Shown here: piece after piece, positions 1 to 11,248 of the stretch
Position numbering within the stretch: the first letter of the stretch is position 1
How the letters are laid out: every line of letters begins with the position of its first letter
DNA from: Branchiostoma floridae
Taxonomy: Eukaryota > Chordata > Leptocardii > Amphioxiformes > Branchiostomatidae
Assembly (NCBI RefSeq): GCF_000003815.2
Contig: NC_049986.1
Location: 1,464,544-1,528,543 of the forward strand
Reading direction: 5' to 3'
DNA length: 64,000 nucleotides
Notes under the pieces: generated by a model
What the model was told of the DNA's origin: nothing
Seen by the model: only the letters and a program-made list of their open reading frames with translations
Databases searched by the model: none
Translations under genes and position numbers: made by a program

Positions 1-61
<61 letters not shown>
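1..61. repeat. (TC)n/(TA)n compound microsatellite
   Basis: The window opens with about 35 bases of TC dinucleotides that pass into about 26 bases of TA dinucleotides. This is simple-sequence DNA with no sign of function. Confidence 0.95.
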
Positions 62-66
<5 letters not shown>

Positions 67-749
67 CGCCATGCATTGAAGGGAAGAACAAAGGGTATTG
101 TGCCTGTACCATTGTTTATTTACCCTTGTTTGCAATTCTGCTAGAATTGGGTCATCTTGCACTAGTGCATAGCGCCGCAGGCAATACATTTTGAATTGGG
201 ACCAAAACAATAGGGGTTCTGGGAAAGACTACTAGCGCACCGAAGGTGGCTAAGAAATCAGGCCACCTTATAGTGACAGATTTTCGGTTCCTTTTGTTTG
301 TTTGTTTGTTTGTTTATTTATTTATCCAGGGGTATATGGTCGGCGTTTTTCAAAGATCCCTGGGGGGAAACCCCGTACATACATAACAATAATCAATGAC
401 AATACAAAATTAAATAAATTGTAACTAAGCAAGAATCGATACCGAATAACGCAATATAACTAAGACAAGATAAGGCAAATCAATTTTACAACGTTAATCC
501 TAATAAGTGAAATCAAATAAGTACTGGTTAATTTGCATACCAATGTGAACAGAAAAAGACATGACGGATTACATTTCATACCATTATCATCATGTTAAAA
601 ATTTACCTTTACAATCGTCATGTTAAAAATAATGCAACTGTTACACCAAATGTTACATATAACGATGTAAAATCGTTCACTATCAGGATATCGTCATTTC
701 AAAACCATACATAGTGGCATGCGAAATTTGAAAAGAAGAACGTACGCAC
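62..749. other. Non-coding; start of first P450 intron
   Basis: No exon is recognisable. A TTTG/TTTA simple repeat lies near 293-325. The rest is AT-rich and, because the P450 exon reads leftward, should be the 5' part of its first intron. Confidence 0.5.
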
Positions 750-1098
750 TTTTTCCAAACCCAGAAAACAGATTCAGCACATACACGCTTGGCCTGCTGG
801 AGAAAGCATCCTTATAGTCCACAAGCGCCTCTTTGATGGCCCGGCAGCCGTTCAGAACCACCACGTCTTCCATCCCCATTCGAACAGTGTACACGTCGCC
901 ATACTGCTTCCTCCACTCCGTAAGCTTCAGGTGGGGCGCTCGGCCGAGGGACAACAGGTGGCCGACAACAGGCCAGCTCCCACTCGGTGATGGTGGGAGG
1001 TTCTTACGCCGTTTGAAGAAGACGAGAAGGGTGAGGAAGACGACCAAAAACAACGCGATGGTGCGAATCGAGACTTCTGACAACAACGCAGAAAACAT
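750..1098 (-). CDS. CYP2-like cytochrome P450, first coding exon (partial gene)
   Basis: This is the N-terminal exon of a microsomal P450, a haem-thiolate monooxygenase anchored in the ER membrane. From the Met at 1098 the product has a hydrophobic anchor (about residues 10-28), a basic stop-transfer stretch (KRRK), the proline-rich hinge PPSPSG followed by WPVVGHL, and then the conserved LTEWRKQYGDVYTVRMG block, ending near a GFGK motif. Those motifs and the length (about 116 codons) fit CYP2-clan first exons. A plausible donor (GTGCGT) follows at 749, leaving phase 1. The haem-binding Cys and the I and K helices would be in exons beyond the left edge, so subfamily and integrity cannot be judged. 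An open frame extends upstream of the Met to 1245, but the anchor and hinge spacing favour the start at 1098. Substrate is unknown. Confidence 0.8.
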
Positions 1099-3240
1099 TG
1101 TTCTGTGTTCGAAAAAAATGAGAGGGTTTGTACTTACAAGAAATCCAACATCTACAAGAAATGAACAAATACAGCATATTTCCATCCCTTTGCCCATGTA
1201 GAAATGGACAGATCTGAATAATACTTTTGACTTATGCCCGTGCATGGGCTAATTCAACATCCCTCCCCTTCCGACTGGTACACAATTTGGATCCCTTCTC
1301 GCATACACAGGGCACTATTGTTTATCACTGTTGACGCTACACACCATCTACCAGTCACTGACACTGTTTACTGATGCTAGAAGTTTGTTGCCACTGTGCC
1401 ATGGCATTCGTCAGGTGGGAAGGAGTTGGCTCTAGAAAGTGATAAAAAGGACGATGTTTCGTCTGAAAATATTCAAGAAGGCTCAGAGTGTCAGTTGATT
1501 GGGAAGATGTGCCAGTAACGTCAGAGATACTGTTTCGATGCATCAGTCTTGTATCCTTCTTCATTCGCCTTGCACATCCCTTAATGTAGGGTTTACAAAA
1601 AAGCTGGGCTGACTAACTGGGCTGTCTATTCGTGTTATCTAACGCGCCTGGCTATCACGTCAGGCTACTCAGATCCGTTCATATCCCTAGTCATGTACCA
1701 ATGTAGTTGCGTTCTTTAATCTAACGGGATGCATGAAAATTACATACATTACACTGGGCATAGTATTCTGGGTAATAGAGAAAGATAATTGAATAAAACT
1801 AAACCACCCTCAACCCCCAAGTTCAGGTAAATGTCACATCCCACACTTCAATGAACAACAATGCAACGTCTTTTAACAGATACCTTACTAAATCAATGCG
1901 TATATCTATTATATCGTACACGATAAAAAAAAGGCTCCTTATAATGGGGCTTACCAGGACGAACATATAATAAAACATGTTTGAACAGAATTATGCTGTA
2001 CAGTACTGCAGCACAAGAAGAATTCTAAACTTTACTTTGTGTAAGAATGACAAGTGAGCTGCACGGCAATTTATAAATGCTATGGTCTGTGGCAGTTACG
2101 ACCGATGCACACATATTCATGGCACGGCCGTTTGTTTAACAGATCGTTATCAGTGCAGGAGAAGTCACCTACAGGCATATCTGTTGGATCTTGACATTCA
2201 AAACAAGGCAAGGAGTCAATTATCATGCAAGTTCATTCAGTGCTACGCATAGTATCTCATCTATAACAAATGACGATATCCCCCCTTTAGATAGCTTCTA
2301 ATCCATAATCGATATCATAAATGTAACCAAGTATGATGAAGAAACTGTTAGAATCATTAAGAAGAAATAAAGACGACCCTACAATGTTAAACAACTGCTG
2401 CTTCATAATCAATACCATATGTTCAACTAAGTATGATAGTGTTGGAATTGAATCAGAGGGAGATCTAATGGAAATGTGTTGCAATCGTGTATCAAAACTC
2501 GATACCCTATGGCTAGCTAGAGGCCCCCTTTTTGCATATATACTAGGAGTCCTTAAAGTTCCGTTCGAGAGGTGATAAAAATTTCGAGGTCATGTGCCAT
2601 CATGGTGTCCGACTTGTGGTCAGTAAGGGTCCCGGCGTGTACTATGATATCGTTTCAACCGCGAACTTAAAACACCGCGAAACAATCCTTTCCGTTCCTA
2701 CCGTGAACTTTTATCCCCATAAAAATAAATGAATTTACAGTATAAGACTAGCCATATCAGGGTATTTAATGGATTTTTTGGGGGGTTGAGACCATGATAA
2801 ATCAGGTAGTGATGTTTTACTATGGAGGTAAGTTATGGAGCCTTTTTGTGTAGCTGTGAGCCTGTGTGAAAACCACACATAACTGTCATAAAACAATAAA
2901 TTAGATGCATTGATTTGGGTTTGTACATGGGGTATATAAGGACATTTGAAAAGAAATTAAGTTGGTTTGGCACATGTTATCGTTGTTTTTTTTACCTGGA
3001 GGGGTTTGTTACTTACTAAACCATTGTGTAACTTAATCTGTTAAATAATGTGAAGGGCTCTGTTTGTACATTCAAAATACAGATCACATGGAGATACTTC
3101 ATATTGATAATCCATTTAGAAAGACCGATTATAAACTTGAGATTAGTAACAAAAGGAAATTCTTAACTAGAAAAAAAGTTTGAGCACACTTCCTGATCAA
3201 TTAGAATATACTGCCAGTGTGATGGTCTATTTTGTGTTCT
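1099..3240. other. Upstream of P450 exon; no gene seen
   Basis: This stretch should hold the 5' UTR and promoter of the leftward P450 gene, but no clear core-promoter motif stands out. A short piece near 1820-1865 resembles part of the ~665-bp repeat unit found at 6.6-11.2 kb. The remaining open frames are short and unlike any family I recognise. Confidence 0.45.
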
Positions 3241-3645
3241 CTTTCCAGGGGGGGGGGGGGGGCTCTCATTCGATTTTGACCAATTACGTCATCTCATTAG
3301 CAGAATTTATGAATATTACATTAAAAATGTTTAAGTAAGATGTTTTGGATATTAAAGATATATGAAAAGAAGTTTAATTTAGCAAGAAAGTTTTAAAATC
3401 CCATTGTTAAAACAAAATTAGTGATTTTTTGTAAAAGTTGCCTTTCAGGAACCCGTTGCCATGGCAACACGCAAGATTATAAACTTTTTTTTTAATTGCT
3501 GCCAACAATATTTTAGGAAAAGTCACCAAGTTTGGTTGTTCTAGCACAAGCCGTTTGGGAGCTATATGTGAACGATGGACTGAGGTAGACAATACTAGTA
3601 GTATTCTGAAGTTCAAAAGATCCGTGAATAGTTTCATCATGTTGG
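3240..3645. repeat. piggyBac-like MITE fragment (diverged)
   Basis: A poly-G run is followed by text matching the MITE at 40.6-41.4 kb, including the shared CCGTTGCCATGGCAAC segment and the block reading CCAACAATATTTTAGGAAAA. No terminal TTAA or inverted repeat was found here, so this is a diverged or deleted copy. Confidence 0.55.
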
Positions 3646-3654
3646 TACGAGTAC

Positions 3655-3835
3655 GTCACTGAATAAAGATCCTTTTTTTCAGAACCCTTGTTTTATTTTC
3701 ACCACGTTTCAGTGATCTTCTGTCACCATCCTCAGGGCAATTCTGGCTGGTGCACATTGTACTGCAGCTATAGGTGTCGCTACTTACAGATACAAATACG
3801 TCAGTGGAAATAAAGCAAGGGCTCTGAAAAGTTCT
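3655..3835 (-). mobile_element. Penelope-like element 3' end remnant
   Basis: On the minus strand the sequence reads CCTGAGGATGGTGAC, then a hairpin-like CAGAAGATC/GATC stretch and GAAACGTGG, followed by an AATAAA-like tail. This CCTGAxGATGGTG...GAAACGT pattern is also at the 3' end of the Penelope-like fragment at 54.8-55.2 kb. The flanks around GAACCCTTG/CAAGGGCTC are inverted, as in Penelope-like copies. No coding sequence remains. Confidence 0.4.
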
Positions 3836-5419
3836 TTATAGTACAAAAGATCTTTATTAAAGTAAGTACAGAGGCTGTTTGAGAAGGAGGGCCTCCTCAC
3901 AGAGGAACACAAGCATCGACTATGTTTTAGTTTTGATTACATGTATTCAGCCCTTAAGTTAGAAGTCCCATTTGCTATGAGTAGCAAGCCAAGATTTTGC
4001 CAACCAGTCATCTTTGCGGAGGCTAGATAAGCAATTGGCTTTCGTAGTTATGGACGGGGCATGGAATTCTTCTCATTAATGTACAGACAGCAGATGGCAG
4101 ACTTTTTTGAGCTGACACGAGGCTGCAGTAATTACACAAAGGGGGCGATGCCATGTATGATGTGGGATGTTTTGTCCACATTTGCAACAAATGTCATAAG
4201 AATTGGTCAGCTATCTGTGCCATTCTTCAAATTGTGCTTTAGACCTTCAAGCCCCAGAATCCTTCACTAACAAAAGCAGTGCTAGAAATTATAACCTTTT
4301 TCAAATCAGCTACATATCCATTATCTTTTCTTCCAGTCACTGCTTATATTTATCTTATCAAGAAATATATACAAAACAAAGCTTATGCATAAACGAATTT
4401 GGCTGTGATACCAATTGCTTCGATTCTTGTTACAATGTTTATGGTGTCTATTTTGAAAATTTAGCCATCTTCTTTTTTAACGAAAAGTGTTTTTAGATGG
4501 GTCAATGCCGGACGCTGTACTGATTTTGTCTCTGCGAGCGATCGGTCAGAAAAATAGCAGTCCAATGCTGTGCTTTGCCTTCTCAGACCGTCAGGCAGGT
4601 AATAAGGGCATTTGTGACCGCAAGATAGCATCCACATATAAGTAAGACGGTATGTCAATGAAAAACATAACATAACCTTGGAAGACATGCAGTCGTATGT
4701 AGGCATAAGGGATGTAGAATAGCACAAACAGGTAAAACATGGCAAAACAAACAGGTAATGCAAGACAAAAATTGGAAGACGTCAAGTCATGGAACAATTT
4801 CTTGTTTGAAACTGCTGAAGACATGCGAGTCTGGAAGTGGAAAGACTTTGGTGTTGGGGTCAGAGAAGTGGTGACCTTTACCACAGTGCCACGACACACT
4901 TCCAACAGTTTGGTACTGGTCCTCTTGGTCACACACAAGTCACATCATAATAATAAGCCTACGGTTCCCTCCTCCTTTCTGACAGAAGAAACATGCCCAT
5001 CTTCTTACATTGTATAAAATATCTTTATGAACATGCATGTCTTAATGAACATTCCCTCTGACCAGTATGTCAGACATGCCCAACGTTGAAACAAAGGAAG
5101 TCACTACTTGTGACTTCCACTCGCAACTCAAAATATCAGTTGCTTCCGACCAAGGACGTATGTCCATGCATGGTGGTGATAGAGGAGGAAGGCGAGTGAC
5201 AGGCGAGGCAAAGGACGGTGTATACTAGTATAATGACTACAGTCATTCTGTCATGTTTGAAGACTTCAATTTGTGTGAACTGGCAAAAACCAAAGGCCTC
5301 AAATTAAACGCAACTAAAACGCTTATCAGAACATTTTCATATGCCATTACAGGCTCAATGACAAAGAAAATTCCTTTCCTATAAGTATTGGAGACCATCC
5401 TATGCCTAGGCACATGCAC
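3836..5419. other. No recognisable gene
   Basis: Several open frames of 70-115 codons occur on both strands around 4060-5020, but none has a domain, a convincing splice context or a composition unlike its surroundings. I see nothing to annotate as a gene. Confidence 0.4.
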
Positions 5420-5802
5420 ATGTGGAAATTTGTAAGTTATAAGCTTTGTAGTTTAGTTTTTACAACTTTGTAAAAAAAAAAAAGACATGTACATGTATGT
5501 CAAGTTTTAAGCCTGTTAGAACCTGCTAGCAATTACAATTAATTACGTTTTACACATCGTTATGTAATTGGGATATAAAATGATACATTGATCATTTGCT
5601 AAATTAGTATCACTTGAAAAAATGCAGAACACGTTGCAGTATTTTGGTTATGAATGTTAACGTAACGTTAAATATACTAAAGATATACATGTACTATCAT
5701 ACAAAAAAGCAATAGACAATGTTCGGTAGTGCACATGCCGCATCTACATGTAGCATTTATGTCTTATGTTAGAAACGTCACAATGGTAAGGACAACGATA
5801 TG
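5420..5802 (+). repeat. 383-bp direct repeat, copy 1
   Basis: Near-identical to 6015-6396. The visible difference is in the poly-A stretch after TTTACAACT. A diverged relative lies near 47620-47710, so this is part of a dispersed family. No terminal inverted repeats or coding potential were seen. Confidence 0.85.
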
Positions 5803-6014
5803 ACCTGATATTGGCGCATGGAGAGATTCACATATGTGCCTGAACTGCAGCAGATCTAAACGCCACCTGTTAAAATTTGCGTGAACTGCAGCAAATTTCA
5901 CTACACATTGCCTGTTTTTGAGTGAGCTCTGTTGCGGGGCATTTTTAAGTTTTTTTTTTAAATTTTTATTTCTATTCGGCAAAAAACGAAGCGGCGAATC
6001 CGTTAACCAAAGAA

Positions 6015-6396
6015 ATGTGGAAATTTGTAAGTTATAAGCTTTGTAGTTTAGTTTTTACAACTTGTAAAAAAAAAAAAGACATGTACATGTATGTCAAGTT
6101 TTAAGCCTGTTAGAACCTGCTAGCAATTACAATTAATTACGTTTTACACATCGTTATGTAATTGGGATATAAAATGATACATTGATCATTTGCTAAATTA
6201 GTATCACTTGAAAAAATGCAGAACACGTTGCAGTATTTTGGTTATGAATGTTAACGTAACGTTAAATATACTAAAGATATACATGTACTATCATACAAAA
6301 AAGCAATAGACAATGTTCGGTAGTGCACATGCCGCATCTACATGTAGCATTTATGTCTTATGTTAGAAACGTCACAATGGTAAGGACAACGATATG
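6015..6396 (+). repeat. 383-bp direct repeat, copy 2
   Basis: Second copy of the repeat at 5420-5802, about 212 bases downstream in the same orientation. The close match implies a recent local duplication. Confidence 0.85.
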
Positions 6397-6624
6397 GCGG
6401 TAAGCTTTGCGCTAGAAAGCCAGACTTGGTAAGGTTCTCTCTAGATCTGTAACATATACCTTGACAATAGCTAGTAAGGCCTAGCAAAAGGATTTGACTC
6501 TGCACCGGTAGATTTTGCCTACTCCATGAGTGACTGTCCAACCTAAAACTACCCTCTAAATAAAACTTTATCTCACCTTGCTATAAGGACATGTGTAGCC
6601 GGGATACACGTACAGGAAGATGTG

Positions 6625-7294
6625 TAATCTTGAAGAAACACTCAAGTAGCTTCGCGAAAGGATCCTACGTCTTTCTTACTGCTTGACTGACACCGGTTCA
6701 CAATGGTGTCAAGTCATCGCGTTGTACGTGACAGTGACCAAAATACAAAGGCCTGGGAATGTGTTGAAAACAGTTGGGAAGATACTTGATACGCATATTG
6801 CGCCTTGATTCTTTGTCATGCTGGCATGTTGGGAGAAGGCCAACGACACCTGTCTTGTGCAGTCGAGCAGAATGTAGGTAGCTTTTGGGCTGAATAAATT
6901 TTCCCTGCCTTGCCCTTCGTGGTAAATATAACATTTAGTGATGTCAGTGAGCAAAGTCTTTGTTCAGGATTGGGTTTCAAATAGAACAGAGGTTCAGGTA
7001 AATGTCGCGTCCCTCAATAAACAACAAATCTAGAGCCACTCTGATATGGTCAAATTGTCCGAACCTTGTAGACTCTACCGATTACTCCATGTGTTGTCCG
7101 GGACGGCAGAAAATGGTTAATTAGACGGACAACACATTAGCCGGCCCAAACTACAGTTTTCGACAGGGAAAAAACTCCGCCTAGAGTGCATGTTATCTGT
7201 CTAGGTGGCCAATTGCTACTATTTCACCTTTCTGTTGATGACCTGCAACTTGTGTTAAAGGGTGACCTATTGTCAAAAGCCGTTGTATGAAGAG
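6625..7294 (+). repeat. ~665-bp array unit A1
   Basis: First unit of a tandem array. It runs from AATCTTGAAGAAACACTC to AGCCGTTGTATGAAGAG. Related units are at 8150-8821, 8822-9486, 10361-11047 and, truncated, 11048-11248. Open frames in the units are not conserved between copies in length or frame, so they do not look coding. Confidence 0.85.
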
Positions 7295-7296
7295 TA

Positions 7297-8149
7297 CGAG
7301 GGGTGATCAATAAGGACTCAGACCCACCTAGAAATGGTAAGCACAGCTCAAATTTTGAGGCACAACTTCATAGTTCAATATCCTCCAAATTACAAATCAT
7401 TGGAGTCATTACTTTCCAGGCATTCGTTTTTTCTAAATTGGAAGGTAAGTGGCGAGAAAAAGAAAGGTGAAGTGTGATCATACAATTTGACCCGCACACC
7501 TCAGGTTGCAGATCAACTGTCCACTTTTTTTTCGTTATCCCTTACCTAACGTAACTGGGTGTCGCCTGCAACGTAATGATCACAATAATTTAAAATTTGG
7601 TACACATATATATAACGTGAAGTTATCAGTATGTCCTCGGCTGTACCGAGAAATAATAAGCATAGCTCAGATTTCGAAGCATAGATGTCAAGTATAAAGT
7701 CTTATATAAATATGTCCCAAAATTCAAATTATTGTGATCATTACTTTGCAGGCGACATCCAGTAATGTTAGGTAAGGGAGAAGGAAAAAAAACGTAAACA
7801 ATTGACCTGACCTGATGTGGCGGGTCAACTTGCGTTGCTGGAAGCCAGACACCCGATTCTTTTTGCTTGAAATAGGAAGAGAATCATTATCAAACATTTT
7901 GACAATGTCTTTTGTTAATTTACGGCATGGGGAACTCGACCCACACATGTCTGATCACAATTCACACCACTTTTTTCTCGCCACTTACCTTCCGATTTGC
8001 AAAAAAAAGAATGCCTGTAAAGTTATGAATCCAATAATTTGAAATTTGGAGGATATGGATAAAAGGCTCCATACTATGAAGTTGTACCTCAAAATTTGTG
8101 TTGTACTTATTATTTCTGGTGGGGCCAAGAACTTATTGATCAACCCTCG
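7297..8149. mobile_element. Mariner-like MITE/foldback, copy 1
   Basis: An 853-bp element whose ends are inverted repeats: it begins CGAGGGGTGATCAATAAG and ends CTTATTGATCAACCCTCG. TA lies on each side (7295-7296 and 8150-8151), as expected for Tc1/mariner insertion. The two halves are largely complementary over hundreds of bases, and no transposase frame remains. The same junction between array units is empty at about 8820. Confidence 0.85.
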
Positions 8150-8821
8150 TAATCTTGAGTAATCTTGAAGAAACACTCAAGTAGCTTCGCGAAATGATTC
8201 TGCGTCTTTCTTACTGCTGCGCTGACACCGATTTACAAAGGTGTCAAGTCATCGCGTTGTACGTGACAGTGACCAAAATACAAAGGCCTGAGAATGTTTT
8301 GAAAACAGTTGGGAAGATACTTGATACGCATAGCGCCTTGATTCTTTGTCATGCTGGCATGTTGGGAGAAGGTCAAGGACACCAGTCTTGTGCAGTCGAG
8401 CAGAATGTAGGTAGCTTTTGGGCTGAATAAAGTTTCCCTACTTTGCCCTTCATAATAAATATAACATTTAGTGATGTCAGTGAGCAAAGTCTTTCAAATA
8501 GAACAGAGGTTCAGGTAAATGTCGCGTCCCTAAATGAACAACAAATCTATAGACACTCTGATATGGTCAAATTGTCCGAACCTTGTAGACTCTACCGATT
8601 ACTCCATGTGTTGTCCGGGACGGCAGAAAATGGTCAATTAGATGAACAACACAATAAAGGAGTTAGCCGGCCCAAACTACAGTTTTCGACAGGGAAAAAA
8701 CTCCCCTTAGTGTGCAAGTTATCTGTCTAGGTGGCCAATTGCTACTATTTTCACCTTTCTGTTGATGACCCTCAACTTGTGTTAAAGGGTGATCTATTGT
8801 CAAAAGCCGTTGTATGAAGAG
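8150..8821 (+). repeat. ~665-bp array unit A2
   Basis: Array unit that directly follows mariner-like copy 1 and directly precedes unit A3. The A2/A3 junction carries the TA target without the MITE. Confidence 0.85.
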
Positions 8822-9486
8822 TAATCTTGAAGAAACACTCAAGTAGCTTCGCGAAATGATTCTGCGTCTTTCTTACTGCTTGGCTGACACCGGTTCACAA
8901 AGGTGTCAAGTCATCGCGTTGTACGTGACAGTGACCAAAATACAAAGGCCTAAGAATGTTTTGAAAACAGTTGGGAAGATACTTGATGCGCAAAAATGAT
9001 TCTTTGTCATGCTTGCATGTTGGGAGAACGCCAATGACACCCGTCTTGTGCAGTCGAGCAGAATGTAGGTAGCTATTGGGCTGAACAAAGTTTCCCTGAC
9101 TTTCCCTTAATGGTAAATATAACATTTAGTGATGTCAGTGAGCAATGTCTTTGTTAAAGATGGGGTTTCAAATAGAACAGAGGTTCAGGTAAATGTCACG
9201 TCCCTCAGTGAACAACAAATCTATAGACACTCTGATATGGTCAAATTGTCCGAACCTTGTAGACTCTACCGATTACTCCATGTGTTGTCCGGGACGGCAG
9301 AAAATGGTTAATTAGACGGACAACACATTAGCCGGCCCAAACTACAGTTTTTGACAGGGAAAAAACTCCCCCTAGAGTGCATGTTATCTGTCTAGGTGGC
9401 CAATTGCTACTATTTACACCTTTCTGTTGATGACCTGCAACTTGTGTTAAAGGGTGACCTATTGTCAAAAGCCGTTGTATGAAGAG
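8822..9486 (+). repeat. ~665-bp array unit A3
   Basis: Array unit followed by mariner-like copy 2. Its end is at the same position in the unit where copy 1 sits after A1. Confidence 0.85.
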
Positions 9487-9488
9487 TA

Positions 9489-10360
9489 CGAGGGGTGATC
9501 AATAAGGACTCAGACCCACCTAGAAATGGTAAGCACAGCTCAAATTTTGAGGCACAACTTCATAGTTCAATATCCTCCAAATTACAAATCATTGGAGTCA
9601 TTACTTTCCAGGCGTTCGTTTTTTCTAAATTGGAAGGTAAGTGGCGAGAAAAAGAAAGGTGAAGTGTGATCATACAATTTGACCCGCACACCTCAGGTTG
9701 CAGATCAACTGTCCACTTTTTTTTCGTTATCCCTTACCTAACGTAACTGGGTGTCGCCTGCAACGTAATGATCACATTAATTTAAAATTTGGTACACATT
9801 TATATAAGACTTTATACATGTACGTGAAGTTATCAATAAGTCCTCGGCTGTACCGAGAAATAATAAGCACAGCTTAGATTTCGAAGCATAGATGTCAAGT
9901 ATAAAGTTTTATAAAAATATTTAATAAAAATTCAAATTATTTTGATCATTACTTTGCAGGCGACATCCAGTAATGTAAGGTAAGGGAGAAGGAAAAAAAA
10001 ACGTGGACAATTGACCTGTCACCTGATGTGGCGGGTCAACTTGCGTTGCTGGAAGCCAGACACCCAATTTGTTTTGCTTGAAATAGGAAGGGAATCATTA
10101 TCAAACATTCTGACAATGTCTTTTGTTAATTTACGGCATGGGAAACTCGACCCACACATGTCTGATCACAATTCACACCACTTTTTTCTCGCCACTTACC
10201 TTCTGATTTACAAAAAACGAATGCCTGTAAAGTAATGACTTCAATGATTTGAAATTTGGAGGATATGGATACAAGGCTCTATACTATGAAGTTGTGCCTC
10301 AAAATTTGTGTTGTGCTTATCATTTCTAGGTGGGGCCGAGAACTTATTGATCACCCCTCG
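9489..10360. mobile_element. Mariner-like MITE/foldback, copy 2
   Basis: Close copy of 7297-8149, 872 bp, with the same CGAGGGGTGATC ends and flanking TA (9487-9488, 10361-10362). It sits about 2.19 kb after copy 1 at the identical position of the host unit, so it arose by duplication of a block carrying the insert rather than by a second insertion. Confidence 0.85.
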
Positions 10361-11047
10361 TAATCTTGAGTACTCTTGAAGAAACTCTGAAGTAGCTTAG
10401 CGAAATGATTCTGCGTCTTTCTTACTGCTTGGCTGACACCGGTTCACAAAGGTGTCAAGTCATCGCGTTGTACTTGACAGTGACCAAAATACAAAGGCCT
10501 GAGAATGTTTTGAAAACAGTTGAGAAGATACTTGATATGCATAGCGCCTTGATTCTTTGTCATGCTGGCATGTTCGGAGAAGGTCAAGGACACCAGTCTT
10601 GTGCAGTCGAGCAGAATGTAGGTAGCTTTTGGGCTGAATAAAGTTTCCCGCAGGCTGCCTTGCCCTTCATAATAAATATAACATTTAGTGATGTCAGTGA
10701 GCAAAGTCTTTGTTAAAGATGGGGTTTGAACAGAGGTTCAGGTAAATGTCACGTCCCTCAATGAACAACAAATCTATAGACACTCTGATATGGTCAAATT
10801 GTCCGAACCTTGTAGACTCTACCGATTACTCCACATGTTGTCCGGGACGGCAGAAAATGGTCAATTAGACGGACGACACAGTAAAGGAGTTAGCCGGCCC
10901 AAACTACAGTTTACGACAGGGAAAAAACTCCACCTCTTGTGCATGTTATCTGTCTAGGTGGCCAATAGCTACTATTTTCAGCCTTCTGTTGATGACATGC
11001 AACTTGTGTCAAAGGGTGATCTGTTGTCAAAGCCGTTGTATGAAGAG
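10361..11047 (+). repeat. ~665-bp array unit A4
   Basis: Full-length unit after mariner-like copy 2. It has small indels compared with A2. Confidence 0.8.
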
Positions 11048-11248
11048 AAATCTTGAGTAATCTTGAAGAAACACTCAAGTAGCTTCGCGAAAGGACCCTG
11101 CGTCTTTCTTACTGCTTGGCTGACACCGGTTTACAAAGGTGTCAAGTCATCGCGTTGTACGTGATAGTGACCAAAATACAAAGGCCTGAGAATATTTTTA
11201 AGACAGTTGGGAATATACTTGATACGCATAGCGCCTTTATTCTTTGTC
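11048..11248 (+). repeat. Truncated array unit A5
   Basis: The last unit matches the first ~200 bases of the others and then breaks off into unrelated AT-rich sequence. Confidence 0.8.

Noticed and set aside
833-1201. 122-codon plus-strand open frame
   Set aside because: It is antisense to the P450 exon, whose protein motifs are clear.
6698-10704. Recurring ~75-86-codon frames in the array (both strands)
   Set aside because: They repeat because the DNA unit repeats. Length and frame change between copies, and there is no domain.
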